A stretch of DNA of 64,000 nt from Chryseobacterium joostei (GTDB taxonomy: Bacteria > Bacteroidota > Bacteroidia > Flavobacteriales > Weeksellaceae): assembly GCF_003815775.1 (NCBI RefSeq), contig NZ_CP033926.1, positions 62,001 through 126,000 of the forward strand. The letters are read 5' to 3'. The position numbers and the translations under genes were made by a program. Position 1 is the first letter of the stretch, and every line of letters starts with the position of its first letter. Under the pieces are notes generated by a model, which was not told where the DNA came from, did not search any database, and worked only from the letters and a program-made list of their open reading frames with translations. Below are positions 1-8,764 of this stretch, piece after piece.

Positions 1-2411
1 ATATCCTGTATGTTGAATGAAAGTGTTCCATCACCTTTCCAGATCGTTTTAGATGCTCCAAAGTTGATGGCATACATATCTTTTCTGTCTTGGCTGGCTG
101 TTTTTTGTCCTCCTCTATAGAATCCTTGCAACTGTACACTTAATGTTTTATCAAGCTTAAAGGTTGTATTAAGACGTAGTCTTGTAGAAAAACCACTTCC
201 TGTAAAATCTAATGAACGCACCTGAGTCAATCCGTCTACATCTATTGTTTTATAAGTTGCAATTCCGGAAGTTTTGTATCCGAATAAATCTACACTACCC
301 ATGATTTTGAACCATGCAAAAGGATCGTATGTAAAGTTTAAATCCAAACCATAACGGTCGTCATTACCCAGGTTTTCAGGTTTTGTGTAGAATACTTTCT
401 GTCTTTCATCAGGTCTGTACACCAACATTTTTGTATCATCAGTTGCATGTCTGTAATATAAAGTAGGGTTGATGGTAAACTTCTTCTTAGTGATATTATA
501 ACCTACTTCATAAGAATCTACATAAGATGGATTCAGATCAATATTCCCCTCAAAAATATTCTGATTATTCGTGTAATTAGGGAAAGGAACCATGAAGAAT
601 GATCTAGGTCTGTCTATTCTACGAGAGTAGTTTACCAAGATCTGATTATTCTTAGAGATGTCATAACTTAAGAATACACTTGGAAACAAGTTGTTGTAAT
701 TCTTAGTTTTATTTAATGGTTCCTTATCAGGGTTTTGGCTAATATAATTGATCTTAACGTTTGAAATTTCGTCTCTTAATCCCAACTGATAACCAAAGTT
801 TCCTATTTTACTTCTAAACTGAAGATAGAATGCATTAAACATTTCCTTATAATCCGTATTGTTATTATAGTTCGGAATAAGAGGATTATTAGAAGTGCTG
901 CTTACAAAATTATCATAAGTATTATCATTGATATCCAATCTGTAACCTGCTTCAATTTTGGAATTTTCTCCTACCGGTAACTCATAATCAGCTTTTCCAA
1001 TTACAGTTTTGCTTACAGAATGTCTTCTGGTAATATCTTGTACAGAGGGTATATTGTCAACACTTTCCAGAATGTCAGCATTATTATTACTTCTGTTTCT
1101 TTGTAAACTTAAGGATAAGGATAAATTTTGTCCGTTATCATCAAACTTATGATCTAAGCCTAAATCCCCTTGAAATGCCAGATTGTTAAAAACACTTTTA
1201 GAATCTCTTAGCGTGTAAGGGTTCAATAATTTCCACGGCTCTGACGTTGCTCCAGTGTATTTATAAAAGGAATCGTAGGTATTTACAAGCTCATTTCCAT
1301 CTCCTTCAAATGTTCTTACCAATCCTGTTAAATTGACTGATGTTTTATCAGAAATGTCATACACAAAACCTGCGCTTACATTATAATTTTTATTATATGT
1401 TTTATTGACAGAGTTTTGATACTGGTGAACCGGGACATTAGGGACTTTTGCTATCTCTGCTGGTGTTGTTGGAATTGGATCTAGCGTTGGAAATTTAATA
1501 TCATGGTAGGTTGTTTCAGAATTATTTTTCGTCTTGTTTTCTGTATATCCGCCGCCACCGTTCACAAACCATGTCCAGTTATTCTTTCTCCAGCTTAAAT
1601 TGGCATTAAGGGCTGTTCTTGGAAAATATCCCAAAGTTCCAACTACACTACCATTAAAACCAATTTTCTTATTCTTTTTAAGAATGATATTCAAAATACC
1701 GGAAGTTCCGCTTGCTTCAAACTTTGAAGAAGGGTTGGTAATCACTTCAATTCTTTCGATCTGATCGGCAGGGATACTTTGCAGTGCATTGGCACCATCA
1801 TCAATTCCCAAAAGAGAAGACGGCTTTCCATTAATCAAGAATTTTACATTCGTACTTCCTCTCATGGAAACTGTTCCGTCCGTATCTACCGAAACAGAAG
1901 GTACATTACTCAGAACATCCTGAAGGTTTCCTCCTTTGCTGACAATATCCTGTGATGGATCATAAGTTCTTTTGTCAAGTTCTACTTTGTAGGGCTTAGC
2001 TGCTGATGCAGTAATAACAACACCTTGTAATTCCTTCGTTTTTCCATCTAGAGTAGAAGTTGCCTCTGCTTCTATGGATAATGCTCCAATGTTGCCGGCT
2101 CCGGTAATATTTTTATTAACTACACTTTTTTTGTAATCAATAGCTTCTACGGTAATGTCATAAGCTCCGGGAGTAAGCTGTAATTGGTACTGTCCTTTTT
2201 CATCTGTAAGTACAGCATCACTTAATGCAGTGTTGGCTTTATTACTAAAAGTTACAGACGCATAGGGAACCGGTTGGTTCTTCTTGTTGACAATGATCCC
2301 TGAAACCCCTGCTTTTTCCTGTGCGAAAGCCATTGCTGCCGCCGAAAGTACTAAAGTAAGTCCTAGTGTTTTTCTTGTGAAAATATTGACAATTTCTGTC
2401 TTATTCTTCAT
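1..2411 (-). CDS. Outer-membrane beta-barrel receptor, TonB-dependent type (partial, C-terminus outside window)
   Basis: The frame runs open from an ATG at 2411 to the window edge, giving about 803 residues without the C-terminal end. Residues 1-31 form a signal peptide ending AMAFAQ. A carboxypeptidase-regulatory-like beta-sandwich follows (about 32-110, starting VSGIIVNKKNQPVPYASV), then a plug-like region with SVDTDGTVSMRGSTNVKFL and IERIEVITNPSSKFEASG, then a long barrel rich in Asn, Tyr and Asp. This order is typical of the Bacteroidota OMP_b-brl_3 family of TonB-dependent-like receptors, which sit in the outer membrane. No SusD-like partner or other substrate clue is visible, so the ligand is unknown. 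The gene points away from mltG with a 132-base gap. I am sure of the family and unsure of the substrate. Confidence 0.9.
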   Translation of the reverse strand, partial: MKNKTEIVNIFTRKTLGLTLVLSAAAMAFAQEKAGVSGIIVNKKNQPVPYASVTFSNKANTALSDAVLTDEKGQYQLQLTPGAYDITVEAIDYKKSVVNKNITGAGNIGALSIEAEATSTLDGKTKELQGVVITASAAKPYKVELDKRTYDPSQDIVSKGGNLQDVLSNVPSVSVDTDGTVSMRGSTNVKFLINGKPSSLLGIDDGANALQSIPADQIERIEVITNPSSKFEASGTSGILNIILKKNKKIGFNGSVVGTLGYFPRTALNANLSWRKNNWTWFVNGGGGYTENKTKNNSETTYHDIKFPTLDPIPTTPAEIAKVPNVPVHQYQNSVNKTYNKNYNVSAGFVYDISDKTSVNLTGLVRTFEGDGNELVNTYDSFYKYTGATSEPWKLLNPYTLRDSKSVFNNLAFQGDLGLDHKFDDNGQNLSLSLSLQRNRSNNNADILESVDNIPSVQDITRRHSVSKTVIGKADYELPVGENSKIEAGYRLDINDNTYDNFVSSTSNNPLIPNYNNNTDYKEMFNAFYLQFRSKIGNFGYQLGLRDEISNVKINYISQNPDKEPLNKTKNYNNLFPSVFLSYDISKNNQILVNYSRRIDRPRSFFMVPFPNYTNNQNIFEGNIDLNPSYVDSYEVGYNITKKKFTINPTLYYRHATDDTKMLVYRPDERQKVFYTKPENLGNDDRYGLDLNFTYDPFAWFKIMGSVDLFGYKTSGIATYKTIDVDGLTQVRSLDFTGSGFSTRLRLNTTFKLDKTLSVQLQGFYRGGQKTASQDRKDMYAINFGASKTIWKGDGTLSFNIQD

Positions 2412-2543
2412 AGGTTATTTTTTTGTATAAAATCGTGAAAGGATAACCCTTAATATTTTAAAAGTTTATATCGGTTTGATTTTTAAAATATTATGATTTA
2501 TTTATTGTTTTTTAACTGTATAAATTTTAGATGCCTGCTTTGC

Positions 2544-3569
2544 CTATTTTATATTTTTTGAATTGAGCCAGTTTTGATAAGCTTTTGCATTTACAGCATG
2601 CTCTTCAGCACTTGCCGTAAACTTATGATAGCCGAATCTTGCAGGATCTGCACACATAAATATATAATTGTTGTTTTCTGCACTCAAAACAGCATCCACC
2701 GAATTCTTATCTACCACACAAATGGGTCCCGGAGGGATACCTGCATTGGCATATGTATTATAAGGAGATGGAGTAGACAAATGTTTATATAATACTCTTT
2801 TAATAGGTTCTTTAAAATTAGTCTGCTTATTAATTGCATAAATCACCGTAGGATCAGACTGAAGCTTCATGCCTTTTCTGTAACGGTTTAAATATAATCC
2901 TGCAATCGTTTTCATTTCATCTTTTTTTCCTCCGGATTCCTTATAAACAATGGAAGCAAGGGCATAAATTTGGTCCCTTGTTAACCCAGACTGCTGTTCT
3001 TTATTCTTTCTCTCACTTGTCCAGAAGTCATTGTACTGATCTTCAAATTTTGCGAAGAATTCTCTTGGGCTTACTGTCCAGAAGAAATTATAAGTATCAA
3101 TGAAGAAATATTTTTTTAAATCTTCAACGCTTTTGTATCCTTTTTCCTGAGCAACTCCATCCAGATCATTCACAAAGTGTAAAGAATCCAGTTCTGTTTT
3201 TTTGGTAACCTTGCCAATCATTTGGTACATATCTCCAAAATCTCCGATTCTGAAAGAATTTGCAGATTGATTACCAGCCTTAATCATGTTTACCAGGTCC
3301 GTATTGCCTTTACCGCTTTCAATATGATAACGTCCGGCTTTAAAGCTTGTATTAAGACCTTTATCCTTGGCTACAGACTCAAAAGATTCGCGGTCTTTAA
3401 TGTATGGAGCAATAGAGTCCAGGATCTGCTTAAATTCTGCCTTATGAGGGATCAAAATATAGCCGTCCTTTTTTACATTGTTTCCAAAGTATTTATTATA
3501 AAATCTCAAACCAAAAAATCCTGCGACTACAAAAACCAGCAGAATGATAATGAGAATAGCTTTTTTCAT
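2544..3569 (-). CDS. mltG: Endolytic murein transglycosylase MltG
   Basis: The 341-residue length fits the MltG/YceG family, which cleaves nascent glycan strands at the outer face of the inner membrane and ends their polymerisation. Residues 5-22 form one N-terminal membrane anchor. The catalytic domain shows LASIVYKESGG with the invariant Glu at about residue 211, followed by LNRYRKGMKLQSDPTVIYA and STPSPYNTYANAGIPPGPI, both hallmarks of the family. The residue two before the catalytic Glu, often Glu in proteobacteria, is Tyr here. It lies 33 bases downstream of dapF on the same strand and is probably cotranscribed with it. Confidence 0.95.
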   Translation of the reverse strand: MKKAILIIILLVFVVAGFFGLRFYNKYFGNNVKKDGYILIPHKAEFKQILDSIAPYIKDRESFESVAKDKGLNTSFKAGRYHIESGKGNTDLVNMIKAGNQSANSFRIGDFGDMYQMIGKVTKKTELDSLHFVNDLDGVAQEKGYKSVEDLKKYFFIDTYNFFWTVSPREFFAKFEDQYNDFWTSERKNKEQQSGLTRDQIYALASIVYKESGGKKDEMKTIAGLYLNRYRKGMKLQSDPTVIYAINKQTNFKEPIKRVLYKHLSTPSPYNTYANAGIPPGPICVVDKNSVDAVLSAENNNYIFMCADPARFGYHKFTASAEEHAVNAKAYQNWLNSKNIK

Positions 3570-3602
3570 TCTTAAATAATGTTGATTAAAAGTTTTTTGA
3601 TT

Positions 3603-4370
3603 TTAAAGAATATCTACTTTTCCTTTAAAAACTTGCTTTGCGGGTCCTTCCAGCCAAATGTTACAGAAAGAATCTCCACTTTTTTCAGCATATACCTTAA
3701 GATTTCCTCCCAGGGTTTTAACTTTTACAGAAGTTAGATTGTCTTTTTGAAGAAAAGTTAAAGCCGAAGCTGTAACTCCTGTGCCGCAGCTATAAGTTTC
3801 GTCCTCAACGCCTCGTTCATAGGTTCTTACAAAAATTTCATTATCGGAAATTTTTTCAATAAAGTTGACATTGATTCCTTTTTCCTTATAATTTTCTGAA
3901 TTTCTGATACCGTGACCTTCTGTATAAACGTCATAGTCTTTCAGATTTTCTACATATTTTACATAATGAGGAGAGCCTGTATTAAGAACAGAATCGTTTC
4001 CGTCATGTGAAATGGTGTTTACATCAATCATTTTTAGTTTAATGATCCCGTTATGAATTTCAGCATCATGTTCACCGTCTATTGCGATGAACTTACATTT
4101 GTCTTCAAAAACGTCTAGAAAAAATGCGAAGGCGACAAGACATCTTCCTCCGTTTCCGCACATGGTACTTTCACCACCGTCAGAATTATAGTAAACCATT
4201 TTAAAATCATAATCAGGATCATTCTCCAAAAGGATAAGCCCATCAGAACCTATTCCGAAGCGTCTGTCACATAATTTTTCAATGATATTTTTGTCTTTTG
4301 GAAACTGTAGATCACGGTTGTCTACCATTACAAAATCATTCCCAGTTCCCTGATATTTATAAAATTCCAT
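3603..4370 (-). CDS. dapF: Diaminopimelate epimerase
   Basis: DapF converts LL- to meso-diaminopimelate for lysine and peptidoglycan synthesis in the cytoplasm. Starting at MEFYKYQGTGNDF gives 255 residues, normal for the family. Both catalytic cysteines are present: C71 in MCGNGGRC and C195 in SCGTGVTAS. A longer in-frame start at 4397 exists, but I chose 4370 because a TAATTTTG minus-10-like element on the minus strand (4402 to 4395) would put the transcription start between the two. Pairing with mltG downstream makes a small cell-wall operon. Confidence 0.95.
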   Translation of the reverse strand: MEFYKYQGTGNDFVMVDNRDLQFPKDKNIIEKLCDRRFGIGSDGLILLENDPDYDFKMVYYNSDGGESTMCGNGGRCLVAFAFFLDVFEDKCKFIAIDGEHDAEIHNGIIKLKMIDVNTISHDGNDSVLNTGSPHYVKYVENLKDYDVYTEGHGIRNSENYKEKGINVNFIEKISDNEIFVRTYERGVEDETYSCGTGVTASALTFLQKDNLTSVKVKTLGGNLKVYAEKSGDSFCNIWLEGPAKQVFKGKVDIL

Positions 4371-4394
4371 ATATTTTTGTCTAAATTGAAGAGA

Positions 4395-4402
4395 CAAAAT
4401 TA
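4395..4402 (-). promoter_or_regulatory. Probable -7 promoter element of dapF
   Basis: The minus strand reads TAATTTTG here, matching the Bacteroidota TAnnTTTG element, about 25 bases before the dapF ATG. No convincing TTTG -33 element is visible at the usual spacing, so the call is tentative. Confidence 0.4.
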
Positions 4403-4409
4403 ATATATT

Positions 4410-4444
4410 TTAAATGAAAAACGAACAGTGTTAACTGTTCGTTT
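4410..4444 (-). terminator. Intrinsic terminator after the low-complexity lipoprotein gene
   Basis: An 11-base-pair stem (4434-4444 with 4419-4429, loop of 4) reads AAACGAACAGT / ACTGTTCGTTT on the minus strand and runs into TTTTTCATTT. It lies 18 bases past the stop of the lipoprotein gene and before dapF, separating the two transcription units. Confidence 0.8.
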
Positions 4445-4461
4445 CCTTATTTATAATCGTT

Positions 4462-5145
4462 TTATCTAAAGCCTCCGCTGCTGCTGTTCTGTCTGGTTGA
4501 AGTGCCAGAACTGCTACTTTGGGTGCCAGAGCTGTTTCTAAATCCACCGCTATTTGAAGATTCTGATCGGCTGGAGCTATTGCTAGTGCTTTCAGCATTT
4601 CTAAATCCATTGTTTTGGCTTCTGAATCCACCACTGCTTTGGTTGTTTTGGGTTCCCTGAGAACTGCTACTGCTCTGATTTCTGAATCCGCTACTGCTTT
4701 GGTTTCCTTGGTTACCACTACTTTGGTTTCTGAATCCGCTATTGTTATTACTTCCGCTGTTGGAGTTTCTATTGGAGCTGCCATTATTATAGTAGCCACC
4801 ATTGTTATATGAACCTCCATTATTTCGGAATCCGTTGTTTGGTCTTTGTGAAGTTACCGTAGTTCTTCTTTCTACGTATACTTTTCTTCTGGAGTTATTG
4901 TAATTATCATAATAGTAAGGAATACCATTATCATAATAATAATTAATGTTATTTCTATAATAATAGCCGTCATTACCATAGTATCCTCCATTTCCATAAT
5001 ACCCAGAAGGAGCATAGTAATATCCATTATTGTAGTATGGGTCTCCATAACCACCATTGCTGCCATATCCGTCTGTATATGCTAAACAAGATGTTAAACT
5101 GGTAATAGCAAAAATACTGACTGCTATTTTAAATAAATTTTTCAT
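4462..5145 (-). CDS. Low-complexity Gly/Asn/Ser/Tyr-rich lipoprotein
   Basis: This 227-residue protein begins with a lipoprotein signal peptide whose lipobox is SLTSC (Cys20). The mature part is two low-complexity zones: residues about 25-80 are Tyr/Gly/Asn rich (GGYGDPYYNNGYYY, YYGNGGYYGNDGYYY), and residues about 100-227 are Ser/Asn/Gln rich with at least six variants of the unit GFRNQSS or GFRN. A short charged segment (RRKVYVERRTTVTSQRP) separates them. No catalytic motif is present. It is 4 bases after pnuC and probably shares its transcript. Function is unknown; a surface-exposed disordered or adhesive role is only a guess from composition. Shadow frames through it are long because of the repeats. 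Confidence 0.8.
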   Translation of the reverse strand: MKNLFKIAVSIFAITSLTSCLAYTDGYGSNGGYGDPYYNNGYYYAPSGYYGNGGYYGNDGYYYRNNINYYYDNGIPYYYDNYNNSRRKVYVERRTTVTSQRPNNGFRNNGGSYNNGGYYNNGSSNRNSNSGSNNNSGFRNQSSGNQGNQSSSGFRNQSSSSSQGTQNNQSSGGFRSQNNGFRNAESTSNSSSRSESSNSGGFRNSSGTQSSSSGTSTRQNSSSGGFR

Positions 5146-5149
5146 GACT

Positions 5150-5821
5150 TTATTGTACTTTTTTTTCTTTAAAACTTTTTTTCCAACTAAGGTATCCTAA
5201 GATAGCCATTATAGTAAATACCAAATATTGAACCGAAGTGATACCAAGACCCTTAAAAATCATCATTGGCATGCAAATAAAATCTCCAATAATCCAGAAA
5301 ATCCAGTTCTCAATGCGCTGTTTGGCCATAAACCACATTCCTACTAAAAATATTGAAGTGGTAAAAATATCCATCCAATTAGCCCAATCCAAATGATATA
5401 ATCCAAGACTTGTACTTTCCATGGAAAACTTATTATCAATATAAGGCTTATAATAATAGATAGCGGTAACCAGTACAAGACTAAGGATAAAAAGTATGAC
5501 GGCATAGAGCCATTCTTTTTTCGTAGCCCAGGTAACTTCCACATGAACATGATCTTCAGAATTTTTTGCCCATAAAATCCAACCATACACACTCATCACA
5601 GAATAATACACATTGATAAGGCAGTCTCCCAATAAGCCAAAGTTGAAAAGAATATATACATAGATCAGTGTAGAGATGATGCCGGTGGGGTAAACCCATA
5701 TATTTTTTTTAATGGAAAAATATACGCTCAGAGTTCCGAAAATAGCACCCGATGCTTCAAGCATGATTTGTAGAAAATCATAGCTTTCATAAGGCTTTAC
5801 AAAAAGATCATATAAATTCAT
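5150..5821 (-). CDS. pnuC: PnuC-family nicotinamide riboside transporter
   Basis: About 223 residues with seven predicted hydrophobic segments, as in PnuC facilitators that bring nicotinamide riboside (or, in relatives, thiamine or riboflavin) through the inner membrane. Family-typical stretches are MSVYGWILWAKN and WIIGDFICMPMMIFKGL. Some Bacteroidota homologues serve thiamine, but those sit with thiamine genes and a TonB receptor, which are absent here. I chose the ATG at 5821 (MNLYDLF) over the one at 5839 because a minus-strand TATTTTTG element (5834 to 5827) overlaps the longer start. The lipoprotein gene follows after 4 bases. Confidence 0.85.
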   Translation of the reverse strand: MNLYDLFVKPYESYDFLQIMLEASGAIFGTLSVYFSIKKNIWVYPTGIISTLIYVYILFNFGLLGDCLINVYYSVMSVYGWILWAKNSEDHVHVEVTWATKKEWLYAVILFILSLVLVTAIYYYKPYIDNKFSMESTSLGLYHLDWANWMDIFTTSIFLVGMWFMAKQRIENWIFWIIGDFICMPMMIFKGLGITSVQYLVFTIMAILGYLSWKKSFKEKKVQ

Positions 5822-5985
5822 GCGATCAAAAATAAGCAAAAAAATGGACTTTTTAAAATGAATTAAATAATGTGTTGCTTAGGTTTTGGAGGCTTTAATG
5901 TAAAATAAATGATGAAAGTTTAACGATAAACGTGGGAGTTCCTAAATTTTTTATATTTTCGTAAATCCTTAATAAATAAAAAAAC

Positions 5986-7503
5986 ATGTCGAAAATTTGG
6001 GTTAAGAAACCACTAAGTGCCTATGAGGCAGATATGAAGAAAAGTGAGCTGAAAAAAGTCCTTGGAAAATGGAGTTTAACAGCAATTGGAGTAGGTGCTA
6101 TCATTGGAGGTGGAATCTTTGTTCTTACGGGAACGGGAGCCTATTACCACGCAGGACCAGCGCTTGCAATCTCCTTTATTATAGCAGGTATTGCCTGTGT
6201 TTTTGCAGCATTGTGCTATGCAGAGTTTGCCTCCATCATTCCTGTTGAAGGTTCAGCTTATGCCTATGCTTATGGAACAGTAGGAGAAATTTTTGCATGG
6301 GCCATGGGGTGGTGTCTCATCCTGGAGTATGCTATGGCCAGTATGGCTGTTTCTGTGAGTTGGTCCGGATATTTTACCAAATTTTTGAAGATCTTTGGCG
6401 TTCATCTACCAGGATATCTTACCTCGGATCCGTCAAGTTATACAGGTGATGGATTTTCTATGAACTTACCTGCTTTCATCCTTGTTTTATTGATTACTGC
6501 ATTGTTGGTAAAAGGGACAAAGGAAGCAGCAGGAGCAAATAACTTAATCGTTTTGATGAAGACTTCCGCGGTTATTTTTGTAATTATTGCCGGAGTTTAT
6601 ATTATTTTTTCCAATACTGATCTTTATAACGCTGTTGATGGTGTTAAAAACTGGAAGCCTTTTATTCCTGATCAGGTAAACATTAGAAATTCTGAAGGAG
6701 ATATGGTTTCTGCCTATGGCATTAAAGGGATTATTTCCGGAGCCGCCGCTATCTTCTTTGCTTATATTGGTTTCGATGCTGTTTCTACACAAGCAGGTGA
6801 AGCTATTAATCCTAAGAAAGATGTTCCTTTTGCTATTATTGTTTCATTGTTAGTTTGTACAGCATTATACATCTGTGTATCTCTTGTATTGACAGGAATG
6901 ATGCACTATACAGACTTTAATCCGGAAGGGAAATATCCTGATGCAATTAAAGCTCCTGTGGCTTATGCTTTTGAAATAGCAGGAAAGCACTGGGCAAGTA
7001 ATGTAGTAACAATTGCTGCCACCGTAGGATTGATTTCTGTAGTAATGGTAATGATGATGGGACAGTCCAGAATCTTTATCGGAATGGCAAAAGATGGTTT
7101 GATTCCTAGGTTCTTCGGAGAACTTCACCCAAAAACAAGAACTCCTTACAAAGGAATTATCCTTTTAGGTGTGGTAGTAGCATTTATTGCTGCATTTACA
7201 CCAATTTCTACATTGGCAGATATGACAAGTTTCGGAACTCTGTTTGCATTTACACTGGTTTGTATTGCAGTTTGGGTAATGAGAAAGAAAGAACCTAATT
7301 TGATCAGACCTTTCAAAGTTCCTGCTTACAAAATTGTTGTAGCATTAGGTGTATTTATTAATGTGTATTTAATATTTAACCTAAGTGCTCACGCATTGGA
7401 ACTTTCTGCTGTATGGCTTTTCCTAGGAGGTCTAGTATATTTCCTTTATGGAAAATCAAACAGTAAACTTAACAATCCTGAAAAATACAAGGAAATAGAT
7501 TAA
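5986..7503 (+). CDS. Amino acid permease, APC superfamily (cationic amino acid transporter-like)
   Basis: A 505-residue polytopic protein with about 12-13 membrane segments. The N-terminal GVGAIIGGGIFVLTG is the Gly-rich unwound helix of APC transporters, and the conserved YIGFDAVSTQAGEAINPKKDVP follows in the middle. The profile resembles YfnA/CAT-type proton-coupled amino-acid uptake systems in the inner membrane. It stands alone, with an intrinsic terminator 10 bases after its stop. Substrate cannot be read from sequence. Confidence 0.9.
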   Translation: MSKIWVKKPLSAYEADMKKSELKKVLGKWSLTAIGVGAIIGGGIFVLTGTGAYYHAGPALAISFIIAGIACVFAALCYAEFASIIPVEGSAYAYAYGTVGEIFAWAMGWCLILEYAMASMAVSVSWSGYFTKFLKIFGVHLPGYLTSDPSSYTGDGFSMNLPAFILVLLITALLVKGTKEAAGANNLIVLMKTSAVIFVIIAGVYIIFSNTDLYNAVDGVKNWKPFIPDQVNIRNSEGDMVSAYGIKGIISGAAAIFFAYIGFDAVSTQAGEAINPKKDVPFAIIVSLLVCTALYICVSLVLTGMMHYTDFNPEGKYPDAIKAPVAYAFEIAGKHWASNVVTIAATVGLISVVMVMMMGQSRIFIGMAKDGLIPRFFGELHPKTRTPYKGIILLGVVVAFIAAFTPISTLADMTSFGTLFAFTLVCIAVWVMRKKEPNLIRPFKVPAYKIVVALGVFINVYLIFNLSAHALELSAVWLFLGGLVYFLYGKSNSKLNNPEKYKEID

Positions 7504-7512
7504 TATTAATAT

Positions 7513-7534
7513 AAACCGCTTCGGCGGTTTTTTT
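7513..7534 (+). terminator. Intrinsic terminator after the permease gene
   Basis: The stem AAACCGC / GCGGTTT closes a TTCG tetraloop (7520-7523) and is followed by seven T residues. It is a textbook rho-independent terminator directly after the permease stop. Confidence 0.93.
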
Positions 7535-7548
7535 GTTGAATATATAGT

Positions 7549-8559
7549 ATGAAAAATATTTTGTCCATTGTATTCCTATCCGTAGGAATGACTGCATTTT
7601 CTCAACAGGTAGAAAATATAGAAACAATTCTTAATGATAAAATAAGCATCAGGGCACTTGAGGTTGATGACAGCAAGATTTGGTATAGCGGTACAGATTC
7701 CAAGTTTGGATTTGTAGATCTTAAGGATTATAAAAATCAAAAACAGATCAGGCTTTCTGAAGAAAAACTTCAGTTCAGAACGCTGGCACAGGATAAAAAT
7801 TCCTTTTATGCCATCAATATTGAAAGTCCGGGACGTTTCTTTAAGATTGATAAAAAAGATTTAAAGTCACAGATTGTTTTCACAGATACTACAAAAACGG
7901 CATTCTATGATGCTTTACATTTTGTAAATGATAAACTAGCCTATACATTCAGTGATGCAGACAAGGATCATTTGTTGAAATTAGCGGTGTATAGAGATGG
8001 AAGATGGGGAATGTTTAAAAACGATGTGTTATTAAACGATGGTGAAGCAGCCTTTGCAGCGAGCAATACCAATATATCTTCTACCAAAAAATATATGTGG
8101 ATAGCAACAGGAGGGAAAGCTTCGAGAATTCTGAGGTTGAATCTAAAAACTGAAAAACTGGAGATTTTCAAAACCCCTTTCATTCAGGGGGAATCTTCAC
8201 AGGGAATGTATTCCATTGATTTCAATGATGACCAATTCGGAATTGCAGTAGGTGGCGATTATACAAAGCAGGATGCTAATATCAATAATATTGCGACAAC
8301 TAATGATGGCGGAGAAACCTGGCAAATTCAGGCTTCAGGACACAATGCAGGATATATGACTTGTGTGAAAATAAAACCCGGCTCAAAAGGAAAAGAGATT
8401 ATAGCGGTAGGTGATCAGCATATCAGCTATTCTTCAGATTTTGGAAAGACTTGGAAGAAAATTTCCGATGAAAAAGGCTTGTATGTTTGCCAGTGGATTG
8501 ATGGAAATAGAGTAGTTCTTGCGGGGAAAGATAGAGTTGTGATGCTGAAGTTGAAATAG
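7549..8559 (+). CDS. Secreted beta-propeller protein with BNR/Ycf48-like repeats
   Basis: A 336-residue protein with an N-terminal signal peptide (cleavage likely after AFSQ, residue 19). The body is beta-rich with Asp-box-like turns: GGETWQIQASG and SSDFGKTWKKISDEKG. Such repeats form propellers in sialidase-like, Ycf48 and related exported proteins. No catalytic residues of sialidases are evident. It starts 15 bases after the permease terminator, so it needs its own promoter. Homologues are usually named oxidoreductase or hypothetical; a precise role cannot be assigned. Confidence 0.75.
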   Translation: MKNILSIVFLSVGMTAFSQQVENIETILNDKISIRALEVDDSKIWYSGTDSKFGFVDLKDYKNQKQIRLSEEKLQFRTLAQDKNSFYAINIESPGRFFKIDKKDLKSQIVFTDTTKTAFYDALHFVNDKLAYTFSDADKDHLLKLAVYRDGRWGMFKNDVLLNDGEAAFAASNTNISSTKKYMWIATGGKASRILRLNLKTEKLEIFKTPFIQGESSQGMYSIDFNDDQFGIAVGGDYTKQDANINNIATTNDGGETWQIQASGHNAGYMTCVKIKPGSKGKEIIAVGDQHISYSSDFGKTWKKISDEKGLYVCQWIDGNRVVLAGKDRVVMLKLK

Positions 8560-8698
8560 AAGATTTGAAGAAATACGTAAGATCAATAAAATAAATAGAA
8601 TTTATCATTATCTCTGTAATAGGTTTAAACAGTGTATTTAGACTCATTCTAAACTATAACCTAATATAATTCATAGGCAAAAATTCATAACTAATGGT

Positions 8699-8706
8699 TA
8701 ATTTTG
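8699..8706 (+). promoter_or_regulatory. Possible -7 promoter element upstream of hemN
   Basis: TAATTTTG matches the Bacteroidota TAnnTTTG element 59 bases before the hemN ATG. A -33 TTTG at normal spacing is not evident. The 205-base gap also holds a short hairpin, TTTAGA / TCTAAA, near 8636-8652. Confidence 0.35.
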
Positions 8707-8764
8707 TAGGATGGAATTTTAATGATGTTAAACTTCCTCACCTTATAAAATTTTATTTTTCAAA

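Noticed and set aside
4431..4820. Ala/Thr/Val-rich 129-codon ORF on the minus strand
   Set aside because: It is a shifted frame of the low-complexity lipoprotein gene; its regular composition comes from reading the GFRN/Ser-Asn repeats out of frame.
5150..5821. PnuC homologue as thiamine transporter (PnuT)
   Set aside because: No thiamine kinase, thiamine-type TonB receptor or TPP riboswitch is adjacent.
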